In this document: one piece after another, positions 8,059 through 18,100 of the stretch | How positions within the stretch are numbered: position 1 is the first letter of the stretch | Layout: every line of letters begins with the position of its first letter | Assembly (NCBI RefSeq): GCF_024138395.1 | Contig: NZ_JAMYDU010000023.1 | Span: 1 to 64,000 of the forward strand | Source of the DNA: Pseudomonas mandelii | GTDB lineage: Bacteria > Pseudomonadota > Gammaproteobacteria > Pseudomonadales > Pseudomonadaceae | Direction: 5' to 3' | DNA: 64,000 bases | Translations under genes and position numbers: made by a program | Notes under the pieces: model-generated | Database searches by the model: none | What the model was told of the DNA's origin: nothing | Seen by the model: the letters and a program-made list of their open reading frames with translations, nothing else

Positions 8059-11000
8059 TCAATCCGGTACTCTGCACAGATTAATTTCTAATGTGCCCAG
8101 GAATTTGTCGGCTGGGGTGTTGTTTAGCGCAGTCTCGATGGTAGTCATATTTACGCCAAATCCAAAAGGGTCGGATTTGATTTGGTCAATCAAGGAAACC
8201 GCTACTTCATAAGAGTCCGCGTTGTATAAGGCTGGGTGCTTCTGAACCAGAGTCGGAAGACTGGGGCGAACGGATTCAAAGTGGTCCAGGTGAGTAAACT
8301 TTTCCGTGCTCACGGTCCTGTAAGGGTTCGAAAAGGACGGGTCAATCATACGGGGGTTACGCGCAAAATCAATTAACGGTGCAGCGTCGAATTCAATGCG
8401 ATCCAGCGTTTTTCCATAATACAGATCGAGTGTGCCTGGTGCACCATGTGACATCTCATGAATCAACACATCCGCGATTCTGGATTCATCATATTTGGTT
8501 GAGCGATAAAAATCATCCAGATGTTCCGGGTAAATCTTGATGAATTTCTTGATGGATTCTTTATGTGTAGTCCCATTGATTACCGTTTTCTTCCACCGTT
8601 TGTAATCGGGCACATTCAGTGCTGCCACCGCGTTGATATCAGCTTTTCTGAACGACACATTAGAGAGCGTGAAAGCATCAAGATCCTTGCGCATTGCTCG
8701 CAGTTTGAGCCCGATATGTTGAGCGGCTTCGTCGGATCCCGTCCCAAACAAATATTTTAGAACCTTGCGAACTTCGTCGTTTGACTCTGCATCGGCCAAC
8801 AAATGGATGGCATTGTCGAGTTTGGCTTTGGCTGCGGGAATCGCTTTCTTCATGTAACGATGAGTGTAGCTTTTGGGCATGATCCTGTGCCAGGGCAGGG
8901 TAGGCAGTTTGAATTTGTAATTGAAATGTTCCAGTTTGGCTCCCCAAGGCTGGCCCAATCGGTTCAGCGCGTACCATTCGTCATTGTGGCGTATACCCCA
9001 TACCTGGAAAACATCCTGGGACGTTTGCGCGGGACGCCAGGTTCCCAGGCGAACAGTGTCAGGGTCGATAGTGGCGGCCAGTTGGCGGTGTGGCGTTACG
9101 CTCGACCATTTGCGCGCGTCGAAAATCGCGTTATCCAGTGCAGCCACGCTGCGGCGCCACGTATTGCGCAACAGTTTTGCGCCATGTAAAAGCAAGTCGG
9201 ATGCTCCGTCCAGCGGATTGAACAGGTTGCTCACCAATCCGAGTCCCGTCGAAGCGATCTTGCTGGCCTTGGTAGCAATGCTCATGCTTTTGGCGGCCAG
9301 GCTGGCAATCTGAGCAATGGCTCCGACCACTAACAGAACGGTCATCGCGGCTTCTAAAGTACAGGCCGTCACCCCTTGGAATTGTCGATCCAGATCGTCT
9401 GAGCTCAAGTCTTCGATACATGATTTGAAGGGCACGACAAAATTTAGAAACGTATCCAGATCCTTTTCCCGTTTTGCCCGCAATGCCTCCAGCCTGGTCT
9501 GTCCCCAGCACTCTTTCACCAATTCATCGTAGGTCGCGACGGGTCTGTGCTTGAGTACGAAATTCACCAATCGGTCGAACTCTGTCGAATAGAAACTCTG
9601 GTAATAACCGTTGATTTCTGGCGCCAGTGGAGACGCTGACAATTCACCGACTTTTTCGATCACACCATGACTGACGTTGATGAGGCCGGGTGTGACTCCA
9701 TGGGTATAACACTCGATGTTCGTAGGCAGCTGAAGCACTTTTGCAGGAGGAGAGTAGTTTTTCTCATTGCTGCGAACGGTTGTGCTTAAAAGGTTTTCCC
9801 CTTGGATAAGCTCTGCCAGCCGGGTGTTTTCGCGACAGGTTCCGTGCAAGGTAAATAATTCGTAACACGTCACTCGACCTTCGAAGTGTGAACAGATGAC
9901 TACACCATATCGACCCTTTGCCTCATCTATGTCCTTATGACTTTCCGTCGGTTTGCGCTGGGTCGTTTTCAGGACCGTGTCAATGATCGACGCTATGGGA
10001 TTCGTGGGAAGGCTGGTGATCGATTGGAGTTTCGCGACAGAAGGTCTTACGGTGAATATCGTGACCTTGCCTTTTAGCAGGCGTGTCCGATCAGGCAGTG
10101 GCACTGAAGAAAAAGCCTGCTTCACATGCATGTTCATTGCTTGTACATGAGCCACATAGGCGTGATTGAACTGACGGTAGAACTCACCATCAGGAGCAAT
10201 CAGGTTTGCAAGCATGCCGGGAAACGCTTTGTAGATGCTTTCGCCATTCTTCAAATCCCAGTCACCGGTCACCAGATCATTGGACATGTGCAGTTCTACA
10301 GGCGATACGGGAAACGGGTCGGCGTAAGCGTCCTCCAGCGGTCGATTTTTCTTTTGGTGAAGGACGTCGTTTTCAAGATAGGTACATCCTTTGGCCACCT
10401 GTTTGAGGATATCCAGTGCGATGCTTTTGCGAGTCGGCAGAGGGCGAGACAATGTTTCGGCCGTTTCGGCAAGCGTCTTGGCATGTCGGACGTACGCGCC
10501 TAATGCCACTTCAAGCGAGTCTGTGACCGACTTTTCTACGTCATCCCGCGTGACGATTTTGTTAAGCAATGCCCAATCAATCACAGGATCCACGGCAGCC
10601 AGAGCGTCGAGCGTCTTTCGCGACTCGCAGACCCCGTCAAACTTCAACAGTTGTTGTAGCTGCGCATAAGTCATCGAGCGCGTCGATCCCGGCGCAATGA
10701 TTTCCTCCACCGCGACGATCCGGCAAAATTCGACCCATGGCGGCGTGCCCAATAACAGGGTGGGAGGCAGATCCCTTACCAGAAATTCCGGTGCGGCCTC
10801 TGCCAGCAACAGATGAGCGGCCAGTGCCGCATCTCTTTCGGTAATCCGGTGGTTCTCGATCAGGTGCCTTTCGAATTCCGTTTGAACATCGGCGAAGGAT
10901 TTTTCCATGTGCTCGACAGCATATAAGTTGAAACCTGCCGCATGGTTGCGAGGCTCTTGTTCGCCGACGCCAGAATGAAGATTGAGCAAGAGCGAAGTCA

Positions 11001-12054
11001 GTATCATTTGCTTGAGCGATTCATCGGATTGGGGCTGGTTTTCTTGCGCTCCATACCAGCCCAGATCCCGCACATAAGCGTTGGCCCAGTAAAAAGCGAT
11101 GGGACTGGACACCAGTTTTTCAAGAATGCCCTGAACCTCCGAGCGTTTGAAAGGCGTAGACCGCCCGCCCAAAATGTCATTTACAAGATGCTCAAGTAAC
11201 GACTGCCCCTTGATATAACTGCTGATGAGTGTGCGGAATTCGCTGCGCTGATCGGCAGAAAGAGTGACCGAATTGTCTCCTCCGGCTTTGATCATTTCCC
11301 AATAGTTACCAAGCGGTGGACTCACTGGCTTCAGTTTCATGAACTCTGTCAGCCTGGAACCTTCGGAAGCGGTTCGGGGAATGATGTAACCATGGAATTT
11401 CAGCCATTGCGTCAACTCGACATGGTCAGCGAGAGAGATGACGCCACCGGTCAATTGCGCCATTTCAACCAATGTATGAAGATCATCTTTCAGATCCGGT
11501 GCAAGTTTGAATGCGTTCGCAAAGCCAATTGTTTTGCCTGAGTATCTTGCGTTTATTTCGCCTTCGGAAGTTACTTCGAACAGTGAGTGCCCGGGAAGTT
11601 GGAGTGTAGCCATTAATTTTTTGAAGGCGTTTCGTTCGGACAATTTTTGCAGCAATTCCCTGCCGGGTTGCAGAGCGTCTTCAAGCGTCGACCCGGACTC
11701 AAGGGAGATGGCGGCACCTTCCAGCATGATTGCTTGCGAAGAGCCAGGTTTTTCTCCGCGCTGATTTAGTTTATATACAACCTCCATTCGCTCATTGTGG
11801 TCACTTTGAGAATGGTGATTTTGAATGGCGGTATTGGGGACAGATCTGGATAAGTATCTTTGAGTCGGCGAGTTGGCGTGTTTGATGATCATGACAAATC
11901 CATTTGGTTTGGGTTTTATGTTTGGGAGATCCTCTTTTGTTGTCTTGCGGTTATCAAGACCTGTTGTGTAAGTGTGTTTTGCAAGGGTTTGAAATTCTAA
12001 AGCGCTGCCGTCGCCGGTTGCGAGCAATACGTTTTTTATCATCATCGCATACAT
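8059..12054 (-). CDS. Large DUF6543-type toxin with C-terminal aspzincin (M35-like) protease domain
   Basis: Protein of up to 1331 aa. Most of it resembles the large dermonecrotic/insecticidal-type proteins of Pseudomonas (DUF6543 family, from memory), with helical N-terminal and middle regions. A strongly hydrophobic stretch at about residues 898-925 ('MTVLLVVGAIAQIASLAA') could insert into a membrane. The C-terminal part carries HEMSH (H1199, E1200, H1203) followed at once by GTLDLYYG with D1210. HExxH plus GTxDxxYG is the zinc signature of aspzincins such as deuterolysin and fungal Lys-specific endopeptidase, so the tail is probably a zinc protease effector. No signal peptide is seen. The start is uncertain: no ribosome-binding site precedes 12054, and ATG at 11892 is an alternative. 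It is divergent from the next toxin and has no obvious immunity gene. Confidence 0.78.
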   Translation of the reverse strand: MYAMMIKNVLLATGDGSALEFQTLAKHTYTTGLDNRKTTKEDLPNIKPKPNGFVMIIKHANSPTQRYLSRSVPNTAIQNHHSQSDHNERMEVVYKLNQRGEKPGSSQAIMLEGAAISLESGSTLEDALQPGRELLQKLSERNAFKKLMATLQLPGHSLFEVTSEGEINARYSGKTIGFANAFKLAPDLKDDLHTLVEMAQLTGGVISLADHVELTQWLKFHGYIIPRTASEGSRLTEFMKLKPVSPPLGNYWEMIKAGGDNSVTLSADQRSEFRTLISSYIKGQSLLEHLVNDILGGRSTPFKRSEVQGILEKLVSSPIAFYWANAYVRDLGWYGAQENQPQSDESLKQMILTSLLLNLHSGVGEQEPRNHAAGFNLYAVEHMEKSFADVQTEFERHLIENHRITERDAALAAHLLLAEAAPEFLVRDLPPTLLLGTPPWVEFCRIVAVEEIIAPGSTRSMTYAQLQQLLKFDGVCESRKTLDALAAVDPVIDWALLNKIVTRDDVEKSVTDSLEVALGAYVRHAKTLAETAETLSRPLPTRKSIALDILKQVAKGCTYLENDVLHQKKNRPLEDAYADPFPVSPVELHMSNDLVTGDWDLKNGESIYKAFPGMLANLIAPDGEFYRQFNHAYVAHVQAMNMHVKQAFSSVPLPDRTRLLKGKVTIFTVRPSVAKLQSITSLPTNPIASIIDTVLKTTQRKPTESHKDIDEAKGRYGVVICSHFEGRVTCYELFTLHGTCRENTRLAELIQGENLLSTTVRSNEKNYSPPAKVLQLPTNIECYTHGVTPGLINVSHGVIEKVGELSASPLAPEINGYYQSFYSTEFDRLVNFVLKHRPVATYDELVKECWGQTRLEALRAKREKDLDTFLNFVVPFKSCIEDLSSDDLDRQFQGVTACTLEAAMTVLLVVGAIAQIASLAAKSMSIATKASKIASTGLGLVSNLFNPLDGASDLLLHGAKLLRNTWRRSVAALDNAIFDARKWSSVTPHRQLAATIDPDTVRLGTWRPAQTSQDVFQVWGIRHNDEWYALNRLGQPWGAKLEHFNYKFKLPTLPWHRIMPKSYTHRYMKKAIPAAKAKLDNAIHLLADAESNDEVRKVLKYLFGTGSDEAAQHIGLKLRAMRKDLDAFTLSNVSFRKADINAVAALNVPDYKRWKKTVINGTTHKESIKKFIKIYPEHLDDFYRSTKYDESRIADVLIHEMSHGAPGTLDLYYGKTLDRIEFDAAPLIDFARNPRMIDPSFSNPYRTVSTEKFTHLDHFESVRPSLPTLVQKHPALYNADSYEVAVSLIDQIKSDPFGFGVNMTTIETALNNTPADKFLGTLEINLCRVPD

Positions 12055-12183
12055 GTTGTTGTGTCGTAATTATTAATAATATCTCCACGATTTACTGTTT
12101 GGTTGGGGGTGGCTACGCTTGTGCCTGGCTTGCAGTAATGGAAAAGTGCAGTCGTGCTTTGTTGCTGTTCGCAGGAATAAGTT

Positions 12184-14526
12184 ATGAACATGGATTTGCC
12201 TGGCATTTATGACGATGCCGAAGATCAATATTCGCTTCTAAGGCTGCTGGACCCCCTAAGTGATCTGGGGGAGGAAGAGCCTGTGCCAATGGCGAAAACC
12301 AGAACATTCGAAATCAGTTCGCTCGATGAAACAGAGATTGATGGTGTTGATGTGAAAAATCTGAGTGATGAAATATTGCATGGCTGTTCGGTTTTCGCTG
12401 ACCCAGCCAGCTTTGATCCTGCATATTTTATTCGTGATCGCATTGATGAGACTGTGCAAGCGCTAGTGCCTGACGAAAAAAGCAGGTCGCAGATAAAGTA
12501 TGATTCAGAAGTGATGATTAAATATATACAAGTTAAACAACCCAATCGCAGTGACATGCTTAAAGCTGAAAAAGATTCCGCCAACTGGAAGGAGAGAAAA
12601 TTTACATTGGCAGAACTATGCACCGGCTATCATTATCGTGTACTCAAAGACAGGGGGTACTCTGAAATACAATGGCCTTCCTACTATCCTGCCAAGCTTG
12701 TAAAGACTTTGGAGGGGGCCGACTATCAGGCTGACTTCAATAAGTATGTTGCCGAAAGCTTACAGCATCCTGCGGCGCACGCTTTTGGGCGATTGCTAAA
12801 AAAAGCCGAACTCAACAAGCTGGTCGTAGAGTTCATCAAGAGTGACGCTCGCTCAATGGAAGACAGGATAATTGCCTTTGAGTATCTCAAAGGCTTGATC
12901 CCTGCGCGCCTTCTTAACTTGCACAGCGACCCGGATCTTGAGGTCGATAACGCCGTGTTTATCGGGCGCAGCAATCTGGATCGCGGCGTGTTGTTTTTTT
13001 TGGGCGAAGACGGTGTTGCCATCGAATTTCCCGCCGGGCATGACGAGCGCGGAAGGTTTCTGGAAAACCATCCGGAACTGCAAAAGCGTCTGTTAAAGCG
13101 TGTTCCATTGAGCGCCCAACAGAAACCTTACGTCCGTGATTTCAAATATCGTGGAATGGAATTCCCCTTGTTCGCGACGCGCCCAAACTATCGAGAGATT
13201 GTATTTCGAGCCAGTGCGGACATTGGCAAAGACCTTTTTGACCGGCAAATCGGGCGAGCGTTGGCGGACATTGATACATTGGTCTCAACCCGCGCCGAGC
13301 GTATGACTGATATTGCACTGGAAGTAGCCGGGTATCTGCTGCAATGCATCGCTTTCGCGGTTTCGATTCCGACCGGAGGAACGGCGGCGTGGGTATCTGC
13401 ACCGATTCGAATGCTGGTTCCCTTCTTGTTGGGAATTGGGGCGTCGGCGACTGATTTGATCCGTGCCGAGATCTCTGATGACCCTTCCGAGGCGGAGCGA
13501 CTGAGGATCAACGCGGCAATTGGGGTACTGGCTGAGCTCGCCGGTCCCATTGCCGAAAAACTCTTGGGTAAGGTTCTTTCTGCGGTTGCCAGGAAAAACA
13601 TCAGCCGCCGAGTGCTCGAAACGCTAAAGCGCAGCAACAGACCCTCGTTGGTGCGCAGACCCGCAGGCAGCATCAGCCATCAGTTGGCGAGTACTGCTGG
13701 CAAAGAGATACCTGAAGCAGGTAAGGGGGTGCTTGTCGCAGGCTACCTGTCGGAGTTGGCGGGTGGGCCCAATGTGGCGCAGTCTCTCGCCACGAACTCG
13801 CAGGTGGTGAGGCTTTCCGGACCGGAAAAAGGCTTTATTTACCAGGGTTTTGTATTTCGCGGGGACATGCGCGACCCAACGGTAATATTTGAAAAGGGTT
13901 TTACCCAACGCACGCCGATCAGGGATCTCAACCAGGTTAACGGCTTCAAAGGGGGTTATGGGGGGGCGCACGATGCACTCGATCTTGATGGCGCCGGGAT
14001 TTCAACCTCGGCTTTTTACCAGAAAGACGGCGCAGGGGCCTTTGTATATGGGGGCCAAAAAGGTGGGTATACCTATTTCGTCGATGCTCGTCAGTTGGAG
14101 GGATTTCATTTGTACGCCAATACCGAACTGGCGTTTCGCCCCAACTCCGGGTTGAAACAATTGCCTCCTTTGGAAATCAACTATGCCGTCGATTTAACAC
14201 CTGCCTTGATCCTCGGCGCTTATGACAAGACCGGAAAGTTCATTCCCAACCCCAAAGCAATCAATCGAGCGATCATGGCGAGTGAGGTCAATCCATTGAA
14301 AGGCATTGGTCGAGACGTTGGGAATAAATTCCGCCAGCCGCTGACTGATATCAACGGACTTGTTGGCGTCGATTTTGGTAATGAGGCGGTGGCCGAGCAG
14401 GAAGCAGTGCAGCCTGTGCCAGACACTACTCCGACACCTGCACGGCCACAGGCTAAAGTGGATGTCAATGACATCATCGCTTTCAGAGAGCGGCAGGAGG
14501 CTAAACGCAAACGCCCTAGCGCTTGA
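12184..14526 (+). CDS. Large toxin with C-terminal pertussis/cholera-type ADP-ribosyltransferase domain
   Basis: Protein of 780 aa. Residues 1-540 resemble the delivery part of DUF6543/dermonecrotic-type proteins and include two hydrophobic segments (about 380-402 'LLQCIAFAVSIPTGG' and 405-420 'MLVPFLLGIGASA'). The C-terminal 220 residues have the order of an R-S-E class ADP-ribosyltransferase: R559 in 'GFVFRGDMRDP', 'VIFEKGF', a G-rich loop with 'GGAHDALDLD', S607-T608-S609 in 'GISTS', 'AFVYGG..YTYFVDAR', and E664 in 'LPPLEINYAVDL' as the likely catalytic glutamate. This matches pertussis toxin S1/cholera toxin A and related bacterial enzymes, which modify host proteins or DNA. An AGGA site sits eight bases before the ATG. 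It is divergent from the protease toxin; only about 130 bases separate them. Confidence 0.8.
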   Translation: MNMDLPGIYDDAEDQYSLLRLLDPLSDLGEEEPVPMAKTRTFEISSLDETEIDGVDVKNLSDEILHGCSVFADPASFDPAYFIRDRIDETVQALVPDEKSRSQIKYDSEVMIKYIQVKQPNRSDMLKAEKDSANWKERKFTLAELCTGYHYRVLKDRGYSEIQWPSYYPAKLVKTLEGADYQADFNKYVAESLQHPAAHAFGRLLKKAELNKLVVEFIKSDARSMEDRIIAFEYLKGLIPARLLNLHSDPDLEVDNAVFIGRSNLDRGVLFFLGEDGVAIEFPAGHDERGRFLENHPELQKRLLKRVPLSAQQKPYVRDFKYRGMEFPLFATRPNYREIVFRASADIGKDLFDRQIGRALADIDTLVSTRAERMTDIALEVAGYLLQCIAFAVSIPTGGTAAWVSAPIRMLVPFLLGIGASATDLIRAEISDDPSEAERLRINAAIGVLAELAGPIAEKLLGKVLSAVARKNISRRVLETLKRSNRPSLVRRPAGSISHQLASTAGKEIPEAGKGVLVAGYLSELAGGPNVAQSLATNSQVVRLSGPEKGFIYQGFVFRGDMRDPTVIFEKGFTQRTPIRDLNQVNGFKGGYGGAHDALDLDGAGISTSAFYQKDGAGAFVYGGQKGGYTYFVDARQLEGFHLYANTELAFRPNSGLKQLPPLEINYAVDLTPALILGAYDKTGKFIPNPKAINRAIMASEVNPLKGIGRDVGNKFRQPLTDINGLVGVDFGNEAVAEQEAVQPVPDTTPTPARPQAKVDVNDIIAFRERQEAKRKRPSA

Positions 14527-14535
14527 GTCGCGTCA

Positions 14536-14919
14536 TTACCCAGCGGTGGGCAAAGGGGGAGAGGGCAAAATATTCTTGACCTTGTCCCGCAACTGTTCAA
14601 TCGAGAATGGCTTGCCGATGAGATGCATGCCATCAGGCACCTCGATACTTTCGGCATAGCCGCTGGCGAACAGAATGGGCAACTCGGGACGCAGCATGCG
14701 CGCCTGCTTCGCCAATTCCCGACCGTCCATGACCGGCAACCCTACATCCGTCATCATCAAGTCGATGTACTGGTCTTCATCGTTGATGAACTCTAGCGCC
14801 GCTTCACAGCCATCCGCCGCAAGCACCCTGAATTCCAGTTCCTCCAGCACATCGACGATCAGCGTGCGCACGATGGCATCGTCTTCGACGACTAGAATGG
14901 TGGAGGCGTTCGTGGACAT
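14536..14919 (-). CDS. Single-domain response regulator (CheY-like receiver)
   Basis: Stand-alone receiver of 127 aa without an output domain. The acidic pocket 'VVEDDAIVRTLIVD', the phospho-acceptor aspartate in 'LMMTDVGLPVMDG' and the lysine in 'GKPFSIEQL' are all intact. It is convergent with the ADP-ribosyltransferase toxin gene (9-base gap) and divergent from the hybrid kinase at 15179, with which it probably functions. The 259-base gap to that kinase must hold both promoters; no operator was recognised. Such receivers are usually phosphorylated by a neighbouring hybrid kinase; the target is unknown. Confidence 0.88.
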   Translation of the reverse strand: MSTNASTILVVEDDAIVRTLIVDVLEELEFRVLAADGCEAALEFINDEDQYIDLMMTDVGLPVMDGRELAKQARMLRPELPILFASGYAESIEVPDGMHLIGKPFSIEQLRDKVKNILPSPPLPTAG

Positions 14920-15178
14920 AGTGGGCTCTCAAAGGTTGAATTCGCGGTTGCCGGTCGATCGAAACCGCCGGGCTCTTGCATGAGTAAGTGACGAATCACG
15001 ACAAGTTCCCGACGCGCTACAAAAACAATAGCCGCACAAGAGCCGCAGAGAATAACCGCTCCTTTGTCCCAGAGCAGCTAAATGCAGGATTTTGCCGCAA
15101 AACATGTCAGAAAAATGGATGGGGTCGGCCGTTTTGGGGCAGACTCGATGGTTTTCAGCAGCTCGACAAGGACTCCCC

Positions 15179-18100
15179 ATGACCTCTGCGTCCTCGGTTG
15201 ATGAGCAACGATTCCGTAAACTCCTGAGCCGCAACGTCAGCCTGCCATTGGGTGTCGGCGTCATCAGCGCAGTTTTCTTCGTTTCTTTGATCACCTACCT
15301 GTTGTCGGTGATCCAGTGGGTCCAGCACACCGATCGGGTGATCAATAATGCCAATGAGGCGATTAAGCTGACCGTCGATCTGGAAACCGGCATGCGCGGG
15401 TTCCTGCTCAGTGGCGACGAACATTTCCTTGATCCTTATGAGACGGCCAAGCCGAGAATCGCCGTCGCGCTCAATACCTTGCTCGAATTGACCGCCGACA
15501 ACCCGATCCAGACTGATCGTCTGCGCCGGCTCCAGGCCTTGCAGACGGAATGGGCCCATTACGCGCAATCGATGATCGATTTGCAGCGCGCCAGCGGTGA
15601 CTATCGCGGCGCCGTCAAGGCCGGACGCGGTAAACGATTGACCGATGAGATCCGCAAGCAATTCGAAGACGTGATCGACATGGAACAGCAGTTGCGCACC
15701 ACGCGTAACGAGGAAGTGCGCCACACCACGATCTGGAGCATCGCCCTTTATCTGCTGTTCGTGGCCGGTATCAGCGGGTTGTTGGCCTACATTGGCCGCC
15801 GGGATTTGCTCAAACTATCGCAAAGTTACAGTGCTAACCTCGCCGGGCAACAGGCCAGTGCCCGGCGCCTGGAACAGCAAGCCTGGTTACGCAACGGCCA
15901 GACCGAACTGGCCGAGCAAGTGTTGGGGCAGTTATCCCTCAATCTGTTGGGGCGCAACATTCTGCAGTTCTGCGCCCAATATTTAGGGACGGCTGTCGCG
16001 GCGATCTATGTCCGTGAGGATCATGGCGGCCTGAAGCGCATCGCGTCTTACGGTTTCTCCCGGGAACAGGAAGCGCTTGATCAGCAGATTTACAGTGGCG
16101 AAGGGATTGTCGGCCAAGTGGCGCAACAGGCGCGCTTGATTCGTCTGGATCACGTACCGGGCGACTACTTCAAAGTCAGCTCCGGCCTTGGCGAAGGTTT
16201 ACCGCACAGCGTATTGGTGGTGCCGACCAGCGACGACGATCGGGTCAACGGTGTGATCGAACTGGGTTTTCTGCGCACGTTGGCGGATCGTGATGTTGAA
16301 CTGCTCGAATTGATTGCCGGCAACATCGGCACCTCGATCGAGGCCGCCCGCTATCGTCAGCGTTTGCAGGAAGTGCTGGCCGAAGCCCAGCAACTCAACG
16401 AAGAGCTGCAGGTTCAGCAAGAAGAACTCAAGAGCGCCAACGAAGAGCTGGAAGAGCAGTCGCGGATTCTCAAGGAGTCCCAGACGCACCTGCAAACCCA
16501 GCAGGTGGAGCTGGAGCAAACCAATGAACAACTCGCCGAGCAGGGGCAGATCCTGGCCGCGCAACGCGATGCCATGGACCTGAAGAACACCGAACTGAAT
16601 CAGGCCCAGATTGAGCTCGAAGCGCGCGCCGAAGAGCTGCAGCGCTCAAGCAAATACAAATCCGAATTCCTCGCCAACATGTCCCATGAGCTACGCACGC
16701 CGCTGAACAGTTCGTTGATCCTGGCCAAATTGCTGGCGGAAAACCCGCAGGAAAACCTCAGCGCCGAGCAGGTCAAATTCGCCGAGTCGATCTACTCCGC
16801 CGGTAACGACTTGCTCAACCTGATCAACGACATTCTCGACATTTCCAAGGTCGAGGCCGGCAAACTTGAGGTGCGTGCGGAAAACACCAGTGTTGCGCGT
16901 CTGGTGGAAGGCTTGCATGGCATGTTCCAGCCGTTGGCTGCGGACAAGAAACTGGATTTCCAGGTGCATTTGCAGGCCGATGCACCGCTGATGCTGTTCA
17001 CCGACCGCCAGCGCCTGGAGCAAGTGATCAAGAACCTGCTGTCCAACGCAGTGAAGTTCACCGAAAAGGGCACGGTCAACCTGAACGTCGCTGCTCACCC
17101 GGGCAACGGCATCGCCTTTATCGTTCGCGACTCCGGCATCGGTATAGCGCCGGATCAGCAAGAAAGCATTTTCGAAGCTTTCCGTCAGGCCGATGGCACC
17201 ATCAATCGCCGTTACGGCGGCACTGGCCTGGGCTTGTCGATTTCTCGTGATCTGGCCACGTTATTGGGCGGTTCTATCAGCGTGACCAGCACGCCAGGGC
17301 AGGGCAGTGTGTTCACCCTGGTGTTGCCGCAGCATTACGTCGAGCCGGGCGACGCGCCTGTCGAGACGATGAAAGCCTCGCCGGTTTCCATGTTGAAAAG
17401 CCCCGTGATTGCTGCGCCTGTGCCGCTGATTGCCGACGTCGACATTCCACGTTTCGACGATGATCGCAACAAGGCACCCTTCGCTACTCGCTGCATTCTG
17501 GTGGTGGAGGATGAGCCGAACTTTGCGCACATTCTCTATGACCTGGCCCATGAACTGGGTTATCAGTGCCTGGTGGCCCACGGCGCCGACGAAGGCTACG
17601 ATCTGGCCAGGCAGTTCATCCCCGATGCGATTCTGCTGGACATGCGCCTGCCGGATCATTCCGGGCTGACGGTATTGCAGCGTTTGAAAGAGCATGCCGA
17701 AACCCGGCACATCCCGGTGCACGTGATTTCGGTCGAAGACCGCGTCGAAGCCGCCATGCACATGGGCGCCATCGGTTATGCAGTCAAGCCGACCACCCGC
17801 GAGGAACTCAAGGATGTGTTTGCCCGCCTCGAAGACAAACTGACGCAGAAGGTCAAACGGGTATTGCTGGTCGAAGACGATGATGTGCAACGCGACAGCA
17901 TCGCCCGTCTGATCGGCGATGAGGACATCGAAATCACCGCCGTCGGCCTGGCGCAGGATGCGCTCGACCTGCTGCGCGGCACGATTTTCGACTGCATGAT
18001 TATCGACCTGAAGCTGCCGGACATGCTCGGCAACGACTTGCTCAAACGCATGTCCACCGAGGATATCTGCTCGTTCCCGCCGGTGATCGTCTATACCGGC

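Noticed and set aside
4698..14526. Mobile genomic island
   Set aside because: The block is AT-richer and accessory in content, but no integrase, transposase, tRNA gene or flanking direct repeats were found.
14920..15178. Possible operator between the receiver gene and the hybrid kinase
   Set aside because: No repeat or known motif could be supported by eye.
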